Assembly (NCBI GenBank): GCA_030844895.1
Contig: CM061224.1
Coordinates: 71,742,567-71,806,566, forward strand
Direction of reading: 5' to 3'
Origin: Ambrosia x helenae
Lineage: Eukaryota > Streptophyta > Magnoliopsida > Asterales > Asteraceae
Length of the DNA stretch: 64,000 bases
Under the pieces are notes generated by a model. That model was given only the letters and a program-made list of their open reading frames with translations, did not search any database and was not told the DNA's origin. The position numbers and the translations under genes were made by a program. Shown here in pieces: positions 1 to 12,498 of the stretch. How positions within the stretch are numbered: position 1 is the stretch's first letter; each line of letters opens with the position of its first letter.

Positions 1-2
1 AC

Positions 3-1385
3 CAAGACAAAGGGGCATCTGATTCACCTATTAGGACTGAATCAGGTAGAACTACCACTGGTAGGGACTCAGATGATCCTATTAACTTAGGAGATGGGTC
101 AAAATACCAAGAATTGACGGACAGAGTTTCTGTCATTGAAACCTCTGTTGCTGACATCAAATCTGATGTCAAGCTTATACTGAGCTCAATTGCAGATCTT
201 TCCAAGAGTCAACCATCCACAGCTGATATAGCCAGTGAGTTATGGAAATCAGTTTCCCCCATCATCATAGCTCACAGAAAACTGGCTGATCAGACACATG
301 AAACTTACATGGCTGAGATCAGGAATATGGTAGATGCAAGGTACAAAGATACCCATGCTGATATCAAAGCCATCAAGGACCACCTGCTGAAGACTACTAG
401 CTCTGCCCCTACCACCATCCTCAGGGATGAAAATGATGATGCTTTCACGGCTGATGATGCCAAAAAGGGGGAGAGTGGCAGAGATAGGCTACCAAAACTA
501 GATCCTTTTGGTTGTCCTCCTTCTCAAAAAGGCCAAGCCAAGTCTGCCAAGAAACCAGAGTCTACCAAATCAGCTCCACAACAACAAGTTCCACAACAAC
601 AACAAGCAACAACAGCACCACCACAACAAACCACTGAGAAGAATAAAGCAGTAGATGACTTTGCAAACATAGAAGCTGAAAAGGCTGCTCAAGAGAAACA
701 GAAAAGAGCTGACACTTTGGAAGTTAAAGCAGAGTCATTAATTGAACTAAAAAAGAAACAACAAAGGGAAACTGAAGATGTGGGATCCTCTAAAAGGATG
801 AAAAGACCTGCTAAACATGTTAGAAAACCACCATCTAAGTTGAACACCTCTGTTGATAAAACCACTGCTACTGAAACCACTGCCACCCAAAACACTGAAA
901 CTACTCAAAACACTGCTACCCAAACCACTGCACCCAAACCAACAAACACACCTGAACATACAACCACCAAACATACATCACCAGCTAAATCCCAAACATC
1001 TGCAGGACCTACTAAAAGGCCAACAGATGTTAATCCAACCACTGCTACCAAATCACCATCACCAAAAATCATGTACACAAGGAAGAGAAAATCAACCTTT
1101 GTTGTACATGATGAAAACATACACACATCACCAACCACCATTTCAACTGCCCAATCCACTCCTCCCATCACAGCTATTCCAATCACATCATTCTCACCAC
1201 ACACATCCAAGTTCAGATCCCATAGACCACCACCAACCATTACACCATTGGTTGTTCAGTATCCCCTTGAACTTGATCTACTCAAGGGGGAATTACAATC
1301 CTTCTACAATACTGAACAGCCATCAGAAAGATCCTTCCCATCTCTCCCAAACTTCCCTGTTCCCCTCAACATTGATACTATCTGA
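3..1385 (+). pseudogene. Extra (post-pol, env-position) ORF, first part, 5' truncated by window edge
   Basis: The reading frame is open from base 3 with no stop, so the protein starts upstream of the window. The visible part has a helical N-terminal segment (VSVIETSVADIKSDVK) followed by a long low-complexity stretch rich in Thr, Pro, Gln and Lys (glutamine runs near 575-620; repeated TTATE/TQNT-like runs at 850-960). No enzyme motif, signal peptide or convincing membrane segment is seen. The frame stops at 1383-1385 where a one-base indel moves the continuing protein into another frame. Proteins of this kind sit between pol and the 3' LTR of Sireviruses; their function is unknown. It does not resemble the extra ORFs at 24.5-28 kb and 48.1-51.7 kb. 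Confidence 0.6.
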
Positions 1386-1402
1386 AATACAAGGGTGAAC
1401 AG

Positions 1403-2263
1403 GTGGATGCCATCATCAGGGAGAAATGCAAAGGGAAGGATGACAGGACTGCTCAGGGCATCCATTCAGCAGAGCTTAGCAAACTCAGAAGGATTGAAGA
1501 TTTTGCTAAGACCCTGAGCAATTCCATGTCCTCCATGCCTCTCAGTGTAGATTTGGAAAAGGAGGTAAGGGAATCTCTTCTTGAACAGATAATGGCAACC
1601 AAGCCTTACAAAGCAAACAAAAAGCAGTTCAATGGTTGGACTACTCATGCTTTGAGAGAAGAACTACTCAGGATTGAAGAAATGGCCAAAGACCCCAAAG
1701 CTAAAGTCTCTACTCTTAACTTTGGCAAAGGCAGAGACCCAGTTAGAGCCTTGAAGTTCAAAAGGATGAGGCAGGAGATTGTAGCTGCCAACTATGGGGA
1801 GATGAGGTCAGTTTCCAGATGGTCAGAGTTAAGGCTGGTTGAAACTTACAAAAGTCTGGAAGAAAATAGGAAGAAGGATCCCAGCCTTCCAAGGAAACCA
1901 ATTTACACTGATGAACCAATGATGAAGAGACCCCAACAGACCTTTAACTTGGACAGCCTACTTGAAACCTCTGATCTCACAACTGCTGCAAGAAGACAGT
2001 TCAAGAAGCAGAAGGAGATGTCAGAGGAAGATCAAAGAAAGTTTGCTGATACATTCATCAAAGAAGGGCTCTTCAATCAAATACACTATTTCTCTGATCC
2101 TACAACAGAGAAACTCAGAGAACTCATTGGAAGACCTCCTTCACCCAACTCATCAAGAATAAAAGTTCATCTCAGCAAATCCACTGATTCAAAAATTCTA
2201 AAGTGGAAAGTCAACAAAGACAACCACGAATTGACATTGCTCAGGTCAGATGGAAGGGTTTAG
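1403..2263 (+). pseudogene. Extra ORF, C-terminal part (frameshifted continuation)
   Basis: This is the other side of the frameshift near 1383-1400; the frame is already open just before 1403, so the listed start is only the first in-frame start-like codon. The product is a charged, helix-rich 286-residue segment (IHSAELSKLRRIEDFAKTLS near the start) without recognised motifs. It ends about 200 bp before the 3' LTR. I infer that this and the preceding segment were one protein of more than 700 residues. I cannot assign a biochemical role. Confidence 0.55.
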
Positions 2264-2465
2264 AAGATCAGCATGGATGATGCTTACAGCCTATGTGCAG
2301 AAGATCACCAAACATTGCTAAATCTGGACCTAGAAAGAGATGAAAAAGACTTATTTGCTCTGAACTTTGAATTACAATTCAAAGGTCAAATCAGAGAAAG
2401 TATGATGAGGAATAAAGATCAATAAATAAAGCTGAGTTTTGGCATCATCTGTTCTAGGGGGAGAT

Positions 2466-3170
2466 TGTTGGGTCTGCTGACCTGGAGAAGAACAGATGAT
2501 TAGAAAGCCAAAACATGCTATCAGTTTGATCCTTGAATAAACAGTCTTTACAACTTACTTCTCCCAAAAGACTGCTGACCCTACTACTGTTCTATCCAAA
2601 CAACTGCTCAACAACTGCCGATACAAAGAACTGCTGAGTAAACAACTGATGAAGAACAACTGCTGACCAAAGGTCTGATGAAGAACAACTGCTGATACAA
2701 GTACTGAAGACCAAAGCACTGCTGGAACCAATAGCACTTAGGCTCCAGCAGTGGATACAAGACCATCAGAGTTTATCTTCAACAGCTGTTTAATATCAGT
2801 GCTTTCAATGTAACAGTAGTTTGTAATAGGCAGATGTTTATGTTTGTTATTCTGTTAGAGGTCACTGTCTTAGGTGACGTCAGCCTAGGTCATCAGTGCT
2901 TTGAGTCTGTCTATAAATAGAACAGTGCTTGTACTGTTCTATTGCATCACACACACAAACATTCTCTCAGACAAACACTGTGTGATCAGGCTGAGGGGGA
3001 GTATTTGTATGATTGTAATCTTTTGGATTAATGAAAGCTTTCGATCTGAAAACATTTACTCTCTTGTTTTGATTAACAGTTTATTATTCCGCTGCACTTT
3101 CATTCTATTTTCAATTCATTATTACCATATTTAGTTAAACAATCAAAACAAACAAACTCAGATCCTAACA
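2466..3170 (+). repeat. 3' LTR of the plus-strand Sirevirus-like element
   Basis: It begins TGTTGGG directly after a purine tract (AGGGGGAGAT) and ends CCTAACA. The 705-bp unit contains a TATA box (2912-2919) and many short copies of AACTGCTGA between 2575 and 2725, which look like promoter-region repeats. The 3' edge is fixed by comparison with the uninterrupted sequence near 20885: AACTCTCATCCG resumes at 3171. The partner LTR is outside the window. Confidence 0.85.
2912..2919 (+). promoter_or_regulatory. TATA box of the LTR promoter
   Basis: TATAAATA lies in CTATAAATAG, at the position expected for the U3/R boundary, with CA-rich sequence about 30 bp downstream. Confidence 0.6.
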
Positions 3171-3275
3171 AACTCTCATCCGATTCAACATATACTAATA
3201 TACTAACATAACATTCAAGTATACGTGATCTAATAAGAACTACAACAACATCCATATAGTTATAACACATAATCA

Positions 3276-3319
<44 letters not shown>

Positions 3320-4381
3320 TTCCAGAGGTATGTAACACTCACCTCTTAATTAGTCCCTTAGCAGTTGACAACGCTAATACAAACAGGTAATATTTCAATG
3401 TCTTGATACAATTATACAACACTAGGTTAGGTAATGATACACCTAACTAATTATTATTATAGTTGGATATTGGTTAGCGCTACCTTGTTTCAGCATGGGT
3501 GATCAGTCCATGCCTAACTAAGGCTAGGCTACCTAATACCCACCCCAATAATAATCATAATCCCTAAAATGCTGATATTAATAACTATACTGATAATAGT
3601 AATACTGAATATACCTAGAAAACCCTCTATTCTAACTTGTAGAATCTCCTTACGTTGCCCAAAAAGGGTGTTGATGAATCTGCTTTACGTATATAAGAGT
3701 GTGGATGGAAAACAAATAATTCATTTGAACCTACTAAACCTTTTATATAAGGTTCTTCACCGTTCCCTTTCTTAACCACCAAGATTTCTAATTTTTCCTA
3801 AGTATACACGTAACGTGCACACCTATATATGTGTACTCAAAAGAAGAGTTTGTTATTATACTTACAGAGGCACGTGTACACACCTATATACATAATAGAA
3901 TTTGCCTTTATCCACTCCCTTGTTATTATATAATCACTAAATCAAAAAAATAGGATTTGACATAAAATTTATGTATCAGTTAGTTTTATCGTTGATATTA
4001 TTTTGATATTATTATAATTAATTCAACTGTTTCACTCGTTTTTCTCTTACAAATGTTAAAATATAGCGTTTTATAGAATTACAAACATACTATTGAGATG
4101 AACTTATTATTCTCTTCGTTTTGACATAAGTTTCATTAAAAACGGAGCAGGGTCAAATATATTATATTATTACTAAACGGTCTCCTATAATCCTAACCAC
4201 TCACCTAGATCTCAAATGTCAAATGATCCTACTATCCGACACTTACTCGTCAACTAATTATAAATACACGAGTATCCATCTTATATGTTATTGGTTCGTT
4301 TTACTGATCAATGACCCGTTTCATTCACTAATAAATATGAACCAACACATTTTATTTATATAACATAAACGGGATGTTACA
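3171..4381 (-). repeat. Chromovirus 3' LTR, main segment
   Basis: This matches 20885-22053 nearly base for base, ending (plus strand) in CATAAACGGGATGTTACA. The remaining LTR part lies left of the inserted Sirevirus, outside the window. It holds no coding sequence. Confidence 0.8.
3284..3318. repeat. (TA)n microsatellite
   Basis: About 17 uninterrupted AT dinucleotides lie within the chromovirus LTR. The corresponding position in the partner LTR (near 20985) has only a few, so it expanded in this copy. Confidence 0.9.
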
Positions 4382-4910
4382 TTCGAATACCAGAAGTCAC
4401 TTTCAGGCGCTTCGCTTTGGCCAAAGCGAGGCGCTTCAGGGTTTTTTTTTAAAAAAATGTATGTTTTAATTCAATTTAAATGGGTTTGGTCGATTAAATT
4501 TTTTTTTTAATTCATTTCTAATCCTTTAATATTGTATTAAATCCAAAAAAAATTCGTTTGTTGTGTTTCGGTTCGTTTCTTGCGCATTTGTGGTTTTCGA
4601 TAGAAACATTCGAGTTTGAAGAACATTCATAAATCATTGTACGTCATACAAGGACTCTACTATCGATACGATTTTTTTTAAATACAAATTTTGCGTTTGT
4701 AATCGATATCCTGGAGTTTCAGACTTTGTTTTACGCGTTTCAGTACGTGTAATTGCTCGTTTATGGTTTTCGGTACAAACATCCGAGTTTGAAGAACATT
4801 CATAAATCGTTGTACGTCATATACAGACTATACAATGGATACCGGTTTCGAACTGACGGCCCCTTAGCCATCCGTACCGGTTTCGAACTGACCGCCCGGT
4901 GACGAACCGT
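4382..4910 (-). repeat. LTR-linked segment with palindrome and two array units
   Basis: The first part (4382-4840) matches 22054-22514, including a near-perfect 28-bp palindrome (4407-4434, one mismatch) and a degenerate internal duplication of about 190 bp around GAGTTTGAAGAACATTCAT. 4841-4910 holds exactly two 35-bp units of the array seen at 22515-23437, in the same order as the first two units there. It then joins LTR terminus sequence at a shared ACC. Confidence 0.75.
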
Positions 4911-5096
4911 ACCACTCGCCTAGATCTCAAATGTCAAATGATCCTACTATCCGACACTTACTCGTCAACTAATTCTAAATACACGAGTATCCATCTTACA
5001 TGTTATTGGTTCGTTTTACTGATCAATGACCCGTTTCATTCACTAATAAATATGAACCAACACATTTTATTTATATAACATAAACGGGATGTTACA
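4911..5096 (-). repeat. Second copy of the LTR terminus adjoining the PPT
   Basis: 186 bp identical in layout to the last 186 bp before 4381 and before 22053. It ends in GGGATGTTACA and abuts the minus-strand purine tract at 5097-5112. The LTR terminus is therefore present twice on this side, with the palindrome segment and two array units between. Confidence 0.8.
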
Positions 5097-5135
5097 AATC
5101 TACCCCCTTAATTTGGGATTCGTCCTCGAAACCTG

Positions 5136-5990
5136 TTATACAGAAAACAAATGAATGTAAAATTCCTTCATCTCATCTTCAGATTCCCATGTAAATTCAG
5201 AACCCTTCTGATGCTTCCATGGCACCTTTACTTGTCTCACCTCTTTGTTTCGAAGTTGTTTATGTTTATGGTCGAGTATCGCGACTGGCTCTTCCACATA
5301 ATTAAGCTTTTCATCAACTTCGATATCGTCCAAAGGGACATATTTTGTTTCACCGACTAAACATTTTCGTAGTTGTGATACATGAAAAGTGATATGAATT
5401 CCATTTAATTCCTTGGCAGTTTCAAACGGTATGCCACTTGCCCTTTTCTAGTAATAATCTTGAAGGGACTAGTAAAGCATGGACTCAATTTTCCTAACGT
5501 ATGAAATCCAATAATGCCCTTCCATGGGGATACCTTTAGTAAAACATACTCCCCACCTAAAACTCGATAGGCCTCCGTCTCTTATCAGCATACATTTTTT
5601 TGTCTATTTGCGCGGCTTTCAATCGCACCTTTATCTTATTAATCTTTTTATTAGTCACATTAATGACGTCCTTACTTCCTAACTCTTTCTGGTCCATCTC
5701 TCCCAAACACATAGGGGTCCAATACTTGCATGATAGCTATTGTTATACAAAAATTCTACTAAAGGTAAGTGATTATCCCAATTCCCTCCAAAATAAATTA
5801 TACACGCACATAGCATATCCTCAAGAGTTTGTATTGTTCCCTCACTTTGACCATCAGTTTGAGGATGGTACAATGTGCTGGGCAACAATCTATCTTCTCA
5901 AGAAACGTCCTCCAAAATTGCGAAGTAAATTACGTATCCCTATCTTAAATAATGGAAATTGGCACCCCACTTGCGGCCAAATCTAATCTT
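5136..5990 (-). pseudogene. Decayed chromovirus integrase C-terminal half and chromodomain-region tail
   Basis: 5888-5679 on the minus strand encodes an integrase segment with YHPQTDGQSEGTIQTLEDML and VEFLYNNSYHAS, hallmarks of Ty3/gypsy integrase around the third catalytic residue. 5333-5136 encodes the typical C-terminal stretch (FTWESEDEMKEFY). Between them the frame is broken by several stops and indels. The N-terminal zinc-binding part and first catalytic region are missing; RT remnants follow almost directly, so a deletion has removed RNase H and early integrase. Non-functional. Confidence 0.8.
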
Positions 5991-6500
5991 AACACCATAC
6001 TCATTTTTTTTCTTTAAACGTATCCTCTTGATACACACTTCATGACAATGTCTACCTTTGACGGATCAACCAAAGCTTCGTCAGTGTTTATAATGTGGCT
6101 TAGGGACTAAACGCTCCACAGCCAAAACACACACTTGAAGAACTTCCCACATAGTTTCTTCTTCTCAATGTCTCTAACACTTCCCGGATATAGTAAACAT
6201 GATCTCCCTCGCCCTTTGAGTAGATTAGGACATTCCCTATAAAACAATAATCGACTGATCCAACATTTGTCGACATACCCGGTACATTAAATCAATGAAA
6301 GCAGTGATGTCATTTGTCAAACCAGACAACATCACTAAAAAAAATCATACCCGTAATGCGTACGAAATACTGTCCTAGGGATATCTTCCTCCCCCACCTT
6401 CAACTGGTGGTAACCCGACCTTGAATCAATCTTTGAAAACCATCACGATCATTGGAATTGATCGAAAATGTCATCACTCCTTGGTAACGGTTACTTATTT
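5990..6500 (-). pseudogene. Decayed chromovirus reverse transcriptase fragment
   Basis: Reading 6480 to 5990 on the minus strand gives, across frames, the conserved gypsy RT order: GYHQLKV near 6400, then EEDIP, a FRTHYGYDFF-like motif, a decayed LMYRVCRQ segment, and VLIYSKGEGDHV near 6220. The YxDD active site just before VLIYSK is lost (decayed to LIGN). This is an RT relic of a Tekay/Del-type element; assignment rests on motif order, since no long frame remains. Confidence 0.7.
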
Positions 6501-7902
6501 ATTTATTTGTTTATTTACTTGTTAACTTATTCAAATCCCAATAACTAATACATACTCATGTCGAGTGTAACATTCGTGCATACTTCTTTTCTTAAGACCG
6601 TTTCATTGCCTAACTCTCTATCAATCTTTCCATATTATGGATTTCTTTTCTATGCAACAAGTATGTTGACTTGATCCTCCTGCTCACTATTACTCATATA
6701 GCATTCCACTGACTTCTAATGATAAAGTTCATTATTATCGACAGCCATCTCTAAAGTTCAAACACATTTCCACGCATTGGGTCACAATTCATCGTATTTC
6801 ATGGAGTCAACATTTCCAAAATTTCCTTTCACATCTATGTCCACTATTACCCCATGAGCCCAATTTTTTTTTCCTAGTACCTCTCTCTTGGAGAATTAAT
6901 TATTACAATAGTCCGATTCTCCATATCTAGGATACATTCGTACACTCCTTTTAATTTCCAGCTCCTCTAGTCTCACTACCAAAGTCGAGTCCCATGACAA
7001 GCTTTAAGAAGTCAAAGCCAACCCCAATACAAAATTTCATGTATGTATAACTTAAACTAGACTCCACGTTAAATAGCGTCAGAGATACACTAACCTTGGG
7101 AGCAAACAAATCAACCTATACCGGCTTATGTCAGGTTATCAAGGTTGTAACTGGGCCATGATCGAACACCATGTAGCCAAACTAGAGTCCCAAACCACTC
7201 ACACCATCTTTAGTTAATCATCCAAATTAAGATCTTAATGAACCTAAGACCATCAGACTCTAGATTTTGATCTCAATTGGCACCCACGCACCACAATCCT
7301 TAAAAATTTTCCTTGATTAACCTTGGCCGAACACCCGACCAATGGCTGAGATCACAAAAGCCCGTGATCTAAATGTGCCATTATCCATTTTGTGATACCC
7401 ACACTATGCCATTAACAAAGTCAACTAGTTGTAAAAACCCAAAATCACCTAAGGATCTAATCGGTTTAAAAGTTCCCTACAACTCATCCTGATCAAGATC
7501 ATACCCGATTATCGACCCACGACACTACACACAATCCCCAACTGACCAATGATAGACATCACTTGGTCGCTGCTTGTTTTGGCTCCTCAAACTGTACTTT
7601 TACATGCTGCTAAATTCAACCCTTTCAATCATAAAAACTGTTCCGGAACACTCGGCACCATTGTCCCGCTTGCGATCGATCTTGCCAGCATTGAGTTGTC
7701 ATCGTGTAATGCTATTTGGCCATCAAACCCCCCCTGGAATGCAGCTACCCGACAATCTGCTTTCCATTTCAATTCTTCTAAATTTCACCACTACCAAAAT
7801 CTTAATAGCATCGTATTGACACCATTAATTAATATTCAATATTTGGCTTTGTCCATATGACCCCACCTCACTCTTAACTAGCAATCGCTAGCTAAACAAT
7901 AC
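6501..7902 (-). other. Degenerate internal region of the chromovirus (gag to early RT)
   Basis: No frame longer than about 100 codons looks genuine. By position it should derive from gag, protease and early pol on the minus strand, but I recognise no intact motif. It is interrupted at 7898-7902 by the Tat insertion and resumes at 19466. Confidence 0.45.
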
Positions 7903-8448
7903 TGAAGAAACAAGTAGTCTAACCTCCTTATTGGGATGATAGACTAGATGCAACCACAAGATTGATCCTCCACTAGCACTTCTTGGATTGGAGTAACCTG
8001 CAAACAAGATTGAGTGGGTAGGGAGACGACTACACGAGGTAGTAGTTTATAACAAAAACGTGGGTGAATGGGGATATTATCAAGTATGATAGCTCTTAGG
8101 GTTAGCCAAAAGTGTCCTTTCTATTAGGGATATGATCCCTTATATAGAGATGGACATACGCCACCATTACCCAAAACCCTAATCGTAATGGGCCAGGCCC
8201 GATTAGGGTTGTCTCCACTACCCAAGGATTATATTAGTAAAGTAGTTAAGAGATACCCATAAATAAGGAAATATGGAACGATTACCGCTTTTACCGCTTA
8301 CGCGCACGGGCATCACTCCGTGATTGTAGGAGAGTCGTTACTGCTTTGCTTGCTGGCGAAGTTTACTTTCTGCGCGAGAAGTCATTCCGCGATGTTGTAA
8401 TCCGGGTTTGGGTATGCTCTGCGCAATGATGAGCACCCAATCCCATCA
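7903..8448 (-). repeat. 3' LTR of the Tat element
   Basis: 546 bp, TGAAGAAACA...CCCATCA on the plus strand. Next to it, 8449-8461 (AGTCCCCCCAATC) reads as a purine tract on the minus strand, which identifies this as the 3' LTR. Confidence 0.92.
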
Positions 8449-9028
8449 AGTCCCCCCAATCCAGTGTGTACCCTTTTCTCGAGTGTATGAGGGAGGAGGG
8501 TGGATGGTGGACTCATAATATTGACTCTCGGATGATAGCTCATCCTGCTTTGGTAGTGAAAACAAGGCTGTTGGTGGAGAGTTTGTCCGGATTGATGAGG
8601 ATCCGGAGTGTCGCCAATGCGGAGTGCGGAGAACGGTACTTTATCTGACGTAAATTCTCCGCGACCGCGTGACGTGTCACGTTGGTTGAGGACAGTTGTC
8701 TATTTCTGAGCGAAGCGTGGTGGGTGGCGTCTGTCACAAGCTATACTTGTGTCAGTGAGCATCCCATCAGTTATGGCACACGGCTGCGTCAGTCGCGTGA
8801 AAGCGCGTGCTTAGCGCGTGTGCTGCCTATTTAGCTGTTCGATGCCACGTGCCGTGTGGAAAGTCGTTTCCAATTACCCAGGCTGACATCATTGGCAGTT
8901 ATTGCACACAGTATAAAGGCATTTCAAATTTTTTCAAATTACACCGTTCCCATTCCTTTGCACTTCAGACCTCCCAACTGCCTATTCCTTTCTTGACTTG
9001 ATTTCTTGTTCTTATCTCTCATCTAAAA
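8449..9028 (+). promoter_or_regulatory. Promoter region of the main antisense gene
   Basis: No ORF on either strand looks real. The plus strand has a TATA box (TATAAA at 8912-8917) 112 bp before the ATG at 9029, in a GC-richer stretch containing repeated CGCGTG motifs (8665-8825). Start of transcription would be expected near 8945. The promoter assignment is an inference from position. Confidence 0.5.
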
Positions 9029-12000
9029 ATGTCTCAAGAAACCTCTGGTGCTGCCGACCAATCAAAGGTAACCGAGAAAATAGAAAAAGGTATTACCACC
9101 ACCGTCGTCAAGTGGGATGCTTCTTCGTTTTCCACGTTTCTTGACCAGTATGGGATTGAGGCCGCCTGGGAGCCGGAATTACCGGCTGCCGGTAAAACGG
9201 CGTTGGAGGCCTCTCCTGGCAAGATTACATTATATGAAGCGTTCTTTACCCGGTGTTGCTTTCGTCTTCCCATTACCAAGTTCCTGGTTAGTGCTTTTAT
9301 GAAGTATGGGGTTCACCCCACACAGATGACTCCGTTTGGGCTGTCAAGGCTTGTACATTTCGAGGCAACCTGCCGATCCTTAGACTTGGAGCCGACCTTT
9401 GACATGCTGAACGTGTTCTACGTTCTTGAAGAGGCTCGTGGGGGACCTGGGTGGTATAGTGTATCTCCCCGGCGGAATCGGACTCAGGTTGTCTCGGAGA
9501 GTCCAAAGTCAATGTATGACTGGAAGGAAATTTTTTTTTACATTCATAGAGGGGTAATTCCTGCTGCGCTACAGTGGATGAGCGTTGGGGTGAAGGAGAG
9601 GATTGCGGAGTTCCCTCCCATGAAAGATTACAAAAACCAACCTTGGTATGAAACCCTGTGTGCCCATGCTACTCCTCTGTCTATGGAGAAATGCCCTGAA
9701 GGAGTGCTTGTGATGTTGGGTCTCAGCCGTTTGGGGAACCCGGAAGGTCGCGAGCCTACCGCGGCTGATGCCAGTAAGTAACATGTCTACTCCCTCTTCG
9801 ATTAATTGTTTACTTCAATGTTGTATCTTCTCCTTATATTTTTGTCTTTGTAGGGATGACGAAGTTTGATTTGTTCGATGCCCGAGGTGCTGCTAAACTG
9901 AGTTACACAGCTTTACCCCTGGTGTCCCTTCAGTGATGGAGCGATTGGAGCGCAATTTTTTGATGCCTCAACTCAAAGATGATCCGCGTCATTATGCGCG
10001 TACAGGTATTCTCTTCCTTGCTTTGCTATGTTTCATTTTGAAAGTTGCTGTTGCGGACTGTTCCTGCGCCGAAAGGGTGCGGTGTGATCCGCGCATTTCC
10101 TACTCTGATCCGGCGTGCCCTTTGTTTCAGGCGCAGGAATCCACTCCGTGAAGAAACCTGGGGTTGACCAGGGGGAAACCTCCCCGAGTCGTAAAAAGAT
10201 GGCATGTACAGGTAAGCCTGTTTGTCGTTGCTTTAATGGTGATGGCCTCTAAAACCTTGTTTGTATGTGATTTTAGGGACTGGGCCAAAACGTCAGCGAA
10301 AAGAGTCGCGAAAAGGGAAGAAGGTGGCCTCCAGCTCCGCAGCGTCCAAGGGAGATGATAAGGCAACGGAATCGGATGAGGAAATTAAACGCCAACGCAC
10401 CTGCGGGCCCACTCCTACGGACGATTCCGTTGAGGTATCAACTGAGTTGTACCAGAAACGCCTTGAAGATCTTGCCCAAACGCAAGTGCAAGTCCCGAAG
10501 CCAGCTTCGGAAAACGTGAGGGTTGCGTCGTCAAGTGTGGGTGCGGATCCAGCTACTGGTGGGGAGACGAATGTCATGCCGAGCGGCGTGAAGATGGTTG
10601 TTAAACCTCCGCCTAAACGTCAACCCCTGTTCGTAAAGTCTGTCAAGCAAGCCTCTGGTGAGTTTCTCAGCTAGATTTGGTTATCACCTTCTTTGATGAA
10701 GATCATAAGTTAATTGCTTTCCCTTGTTTGATTTTTCAGGTAAGGGCCCTGCTCAACAAGGGACTCTTAAGAAACCGGCTATGACTGTGAAGGAGGTCAG
10801 TGAGCCTGTCCCCGAGAATGTGGAAGGGACAAATTTGTCTATCTTGGAGACTCAGTTGGATGTTCAAGTTGAAGGGGTGATGTTGACTCCGGAAGCAAGC
10901 AAAAAGGCTGAGAAACGTCCGTTGATGGAGCCACCGCATGTGGATGTTGATGTTACAAATGTGGCAACGGACGTTTCACATGAGGAAAGAGGTATTCAGC
11001 TCGACCAGCCTCCTGCATCGAATGCACCTGCTTCCACGGAGGTGCATGCGGAGAAGGTGTCCGCGGATGTGGTGTCATCCGTCTCAACCCCTAAGAGGAG
11101 TGCAACCGAGACATTGCAGGGATCAGGGAGAACAAGTGGAAGTAGGGGAAGAATAGCTCCCCCGGACTATGATCCAAACAAGCCTTATCAACCCCGGTGG
11201 GACATAAGGCAGACGACTCGTTTTACCAATCCGCTGGTCGCGGAGGAGTTCATCGCCTATGCTGTGCCGCCCAGCGAACGAGACTACCAGGATGGCATTG
11301 ACCGTCGTTCGCTGATGTCTGATATGAGCTTGAACCTAGCGCTCTGCTTCAGTAACTATGGGTCGATAATGCGGCAAGAAGAAGAGTTCCAGCGGTCTTG
11401 GCAAGCTTTGAGGAGTGCAGAGGATGCACAAAGAAGAAGAGAGGAGGAGTTCCAGCGCGTCCGCGCGGACTCTCGTGCGGAAGTTGAGCAATTGAGGGGT
11501 CAACTTCGAACCGCCGAGGGTGAGATCCAAAAGTTGAAGGCGGAGAAGGCTGAAGCTGCCAAGCAGTGGAAGGAATCTTGTGAGCGTACCAACTTAGACC
11601 TTGAGCGTAGGGGGAAGGCCGTTGAGAAAGGTGAAGAATGATCTTGCCCGAGTGGTTCTCGAGGCAGAGGAGAAACAGAAAGCTCTTGATGCCAAACAAG
11701 CTGAGTTGTCTGACACTGTTATCAAGTTGAAGGATCAGCATGAGGCCCTTGTGACTGCCACAACGCGGATGTCAGAGTTGGAAGAACAGGTTAAGGGTCT
11801 TGCTAGTGAGAAAGCGCAGCTCGATGAGACGAATTCCTTGTTGGATTCTTCGCGTGTGCAGCTGGAAGTAAGCCTTCAGCAGACTCAAAATGAACTTCAG
11901 ACTGCCGTGCAAACTTCTCGAGCTGCCCAAGAGCGACTATCCTGGATGATGCAGCACGGTCTTCAAGGGGTAAGATTATCCGTAATTTATGTCGTATTCT

Positions 12001-12498
12001 TTTGTTATATGTCTTTATCTTGACTGGTTCCTGCGTAATCCATAGGTCTTCAAGCGCATATGGAATGAGCCAAAATTTGGCGATGCGGTGGCGAAGATCG
12101 GAGCCACATCCATGCGGAGTGGCTTGCAGCAGGGATTTGCTGAAGGCTATCATCATCATGCTGCTGGCTTAGCGCTCGAAGATGGAGAACACTTTGGTAA
12201 GCCATATGAAGATGAAGCCATCGCTGCACAGCAGGAATTCGAGACCCTTACTTTTGACGTCTTCGATGTGGTGGACCAATGCTTGAGAACGGAGGATCCC
12301 ATTGGGCAGCTTCGCAGCTATTTTGAAGAATCTGACCGCCTTGGCGCGGAGATGGAAGAGAAAGAGCGGAGGGAGGAGGAGGCGCGGAAAGTTGCTGCGC
12401 AGGGAGGAGGTGAGTCGTCCGCTGCTGGTGCAGGCTCTGGCGCGTTGAATGAAGAAGCTGAGGACGACACTTATATAGATCTCATAGATTATGAGTGA
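9029..12498 (+). pseudogene. Antisense ORF of the Tat element (putative gypsy-type transposon domain protein), six exons, two frameshifts
   Basis: Exon 1 (9029-9773) encodes a domain resembling the 'putative gypsy type transposon' family (Pfam PF04195-like): LYEAFFTRCCFRLPITKF, VHPTQMTPFGLSRLVHFE and GWYSVSPRR. Splice sites fit well: introns 9774-9853, 10006-10130, 10212-10276, 10658-10739 and 11970-12045, all GT..AG with reading frame carried across. Exon 4 is basic, with RKESRKGKK near its start. Exon 5 (10740-11969) ends in a long coiled coil (REEEFQRVRADSRAEVEQL). Exon 6 ends in an acidic tail (DDTYIDLIDYE). One-base indels near 9910 (exon 2) and near 11625 (exon 5) break the frame. The full product would be about 1000 residues. 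Such antisense proteins are known from Tat elements; their role is unsettled. Confidence 0.75.

Larger units (their letters stand above)
1..3170 (+). mobile_element. Sirevirus-like Ty1/copia element, 3' part only
   Basis: Coding sequence open from the window edge is followed by a purine-rich tract just before 2466 and a TG...CA LTR ending at 3170. LTR, gag and pol of the 5' side lie outside the window. Sequence resuming at 3171 matches the interior of the LTR at about 20885-22053, so this element was inserted into an LTR of the older chromovirus. The extra ORF downstream of pol is typical of Sireviruses; the lineage call is inferred from that layout, because no RT is visible here. Confidence 0.75.

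Noticed and set aside
853..1398. Plus-strand 181-codon His/Pro/Leu-rich frame
   Set aside because: Out-of-frame shadow of the Thr/Pro-rich extra ORF.
5600..5986. Plus-strand 128-codon frame
   Set aside because: Lies opposite recognisable integrase sequence on the minus strand.
5136..7902. Functional chromovirus pol
   Set aside because: RT active site lost, RNase H and early integrase deleted, many stops.
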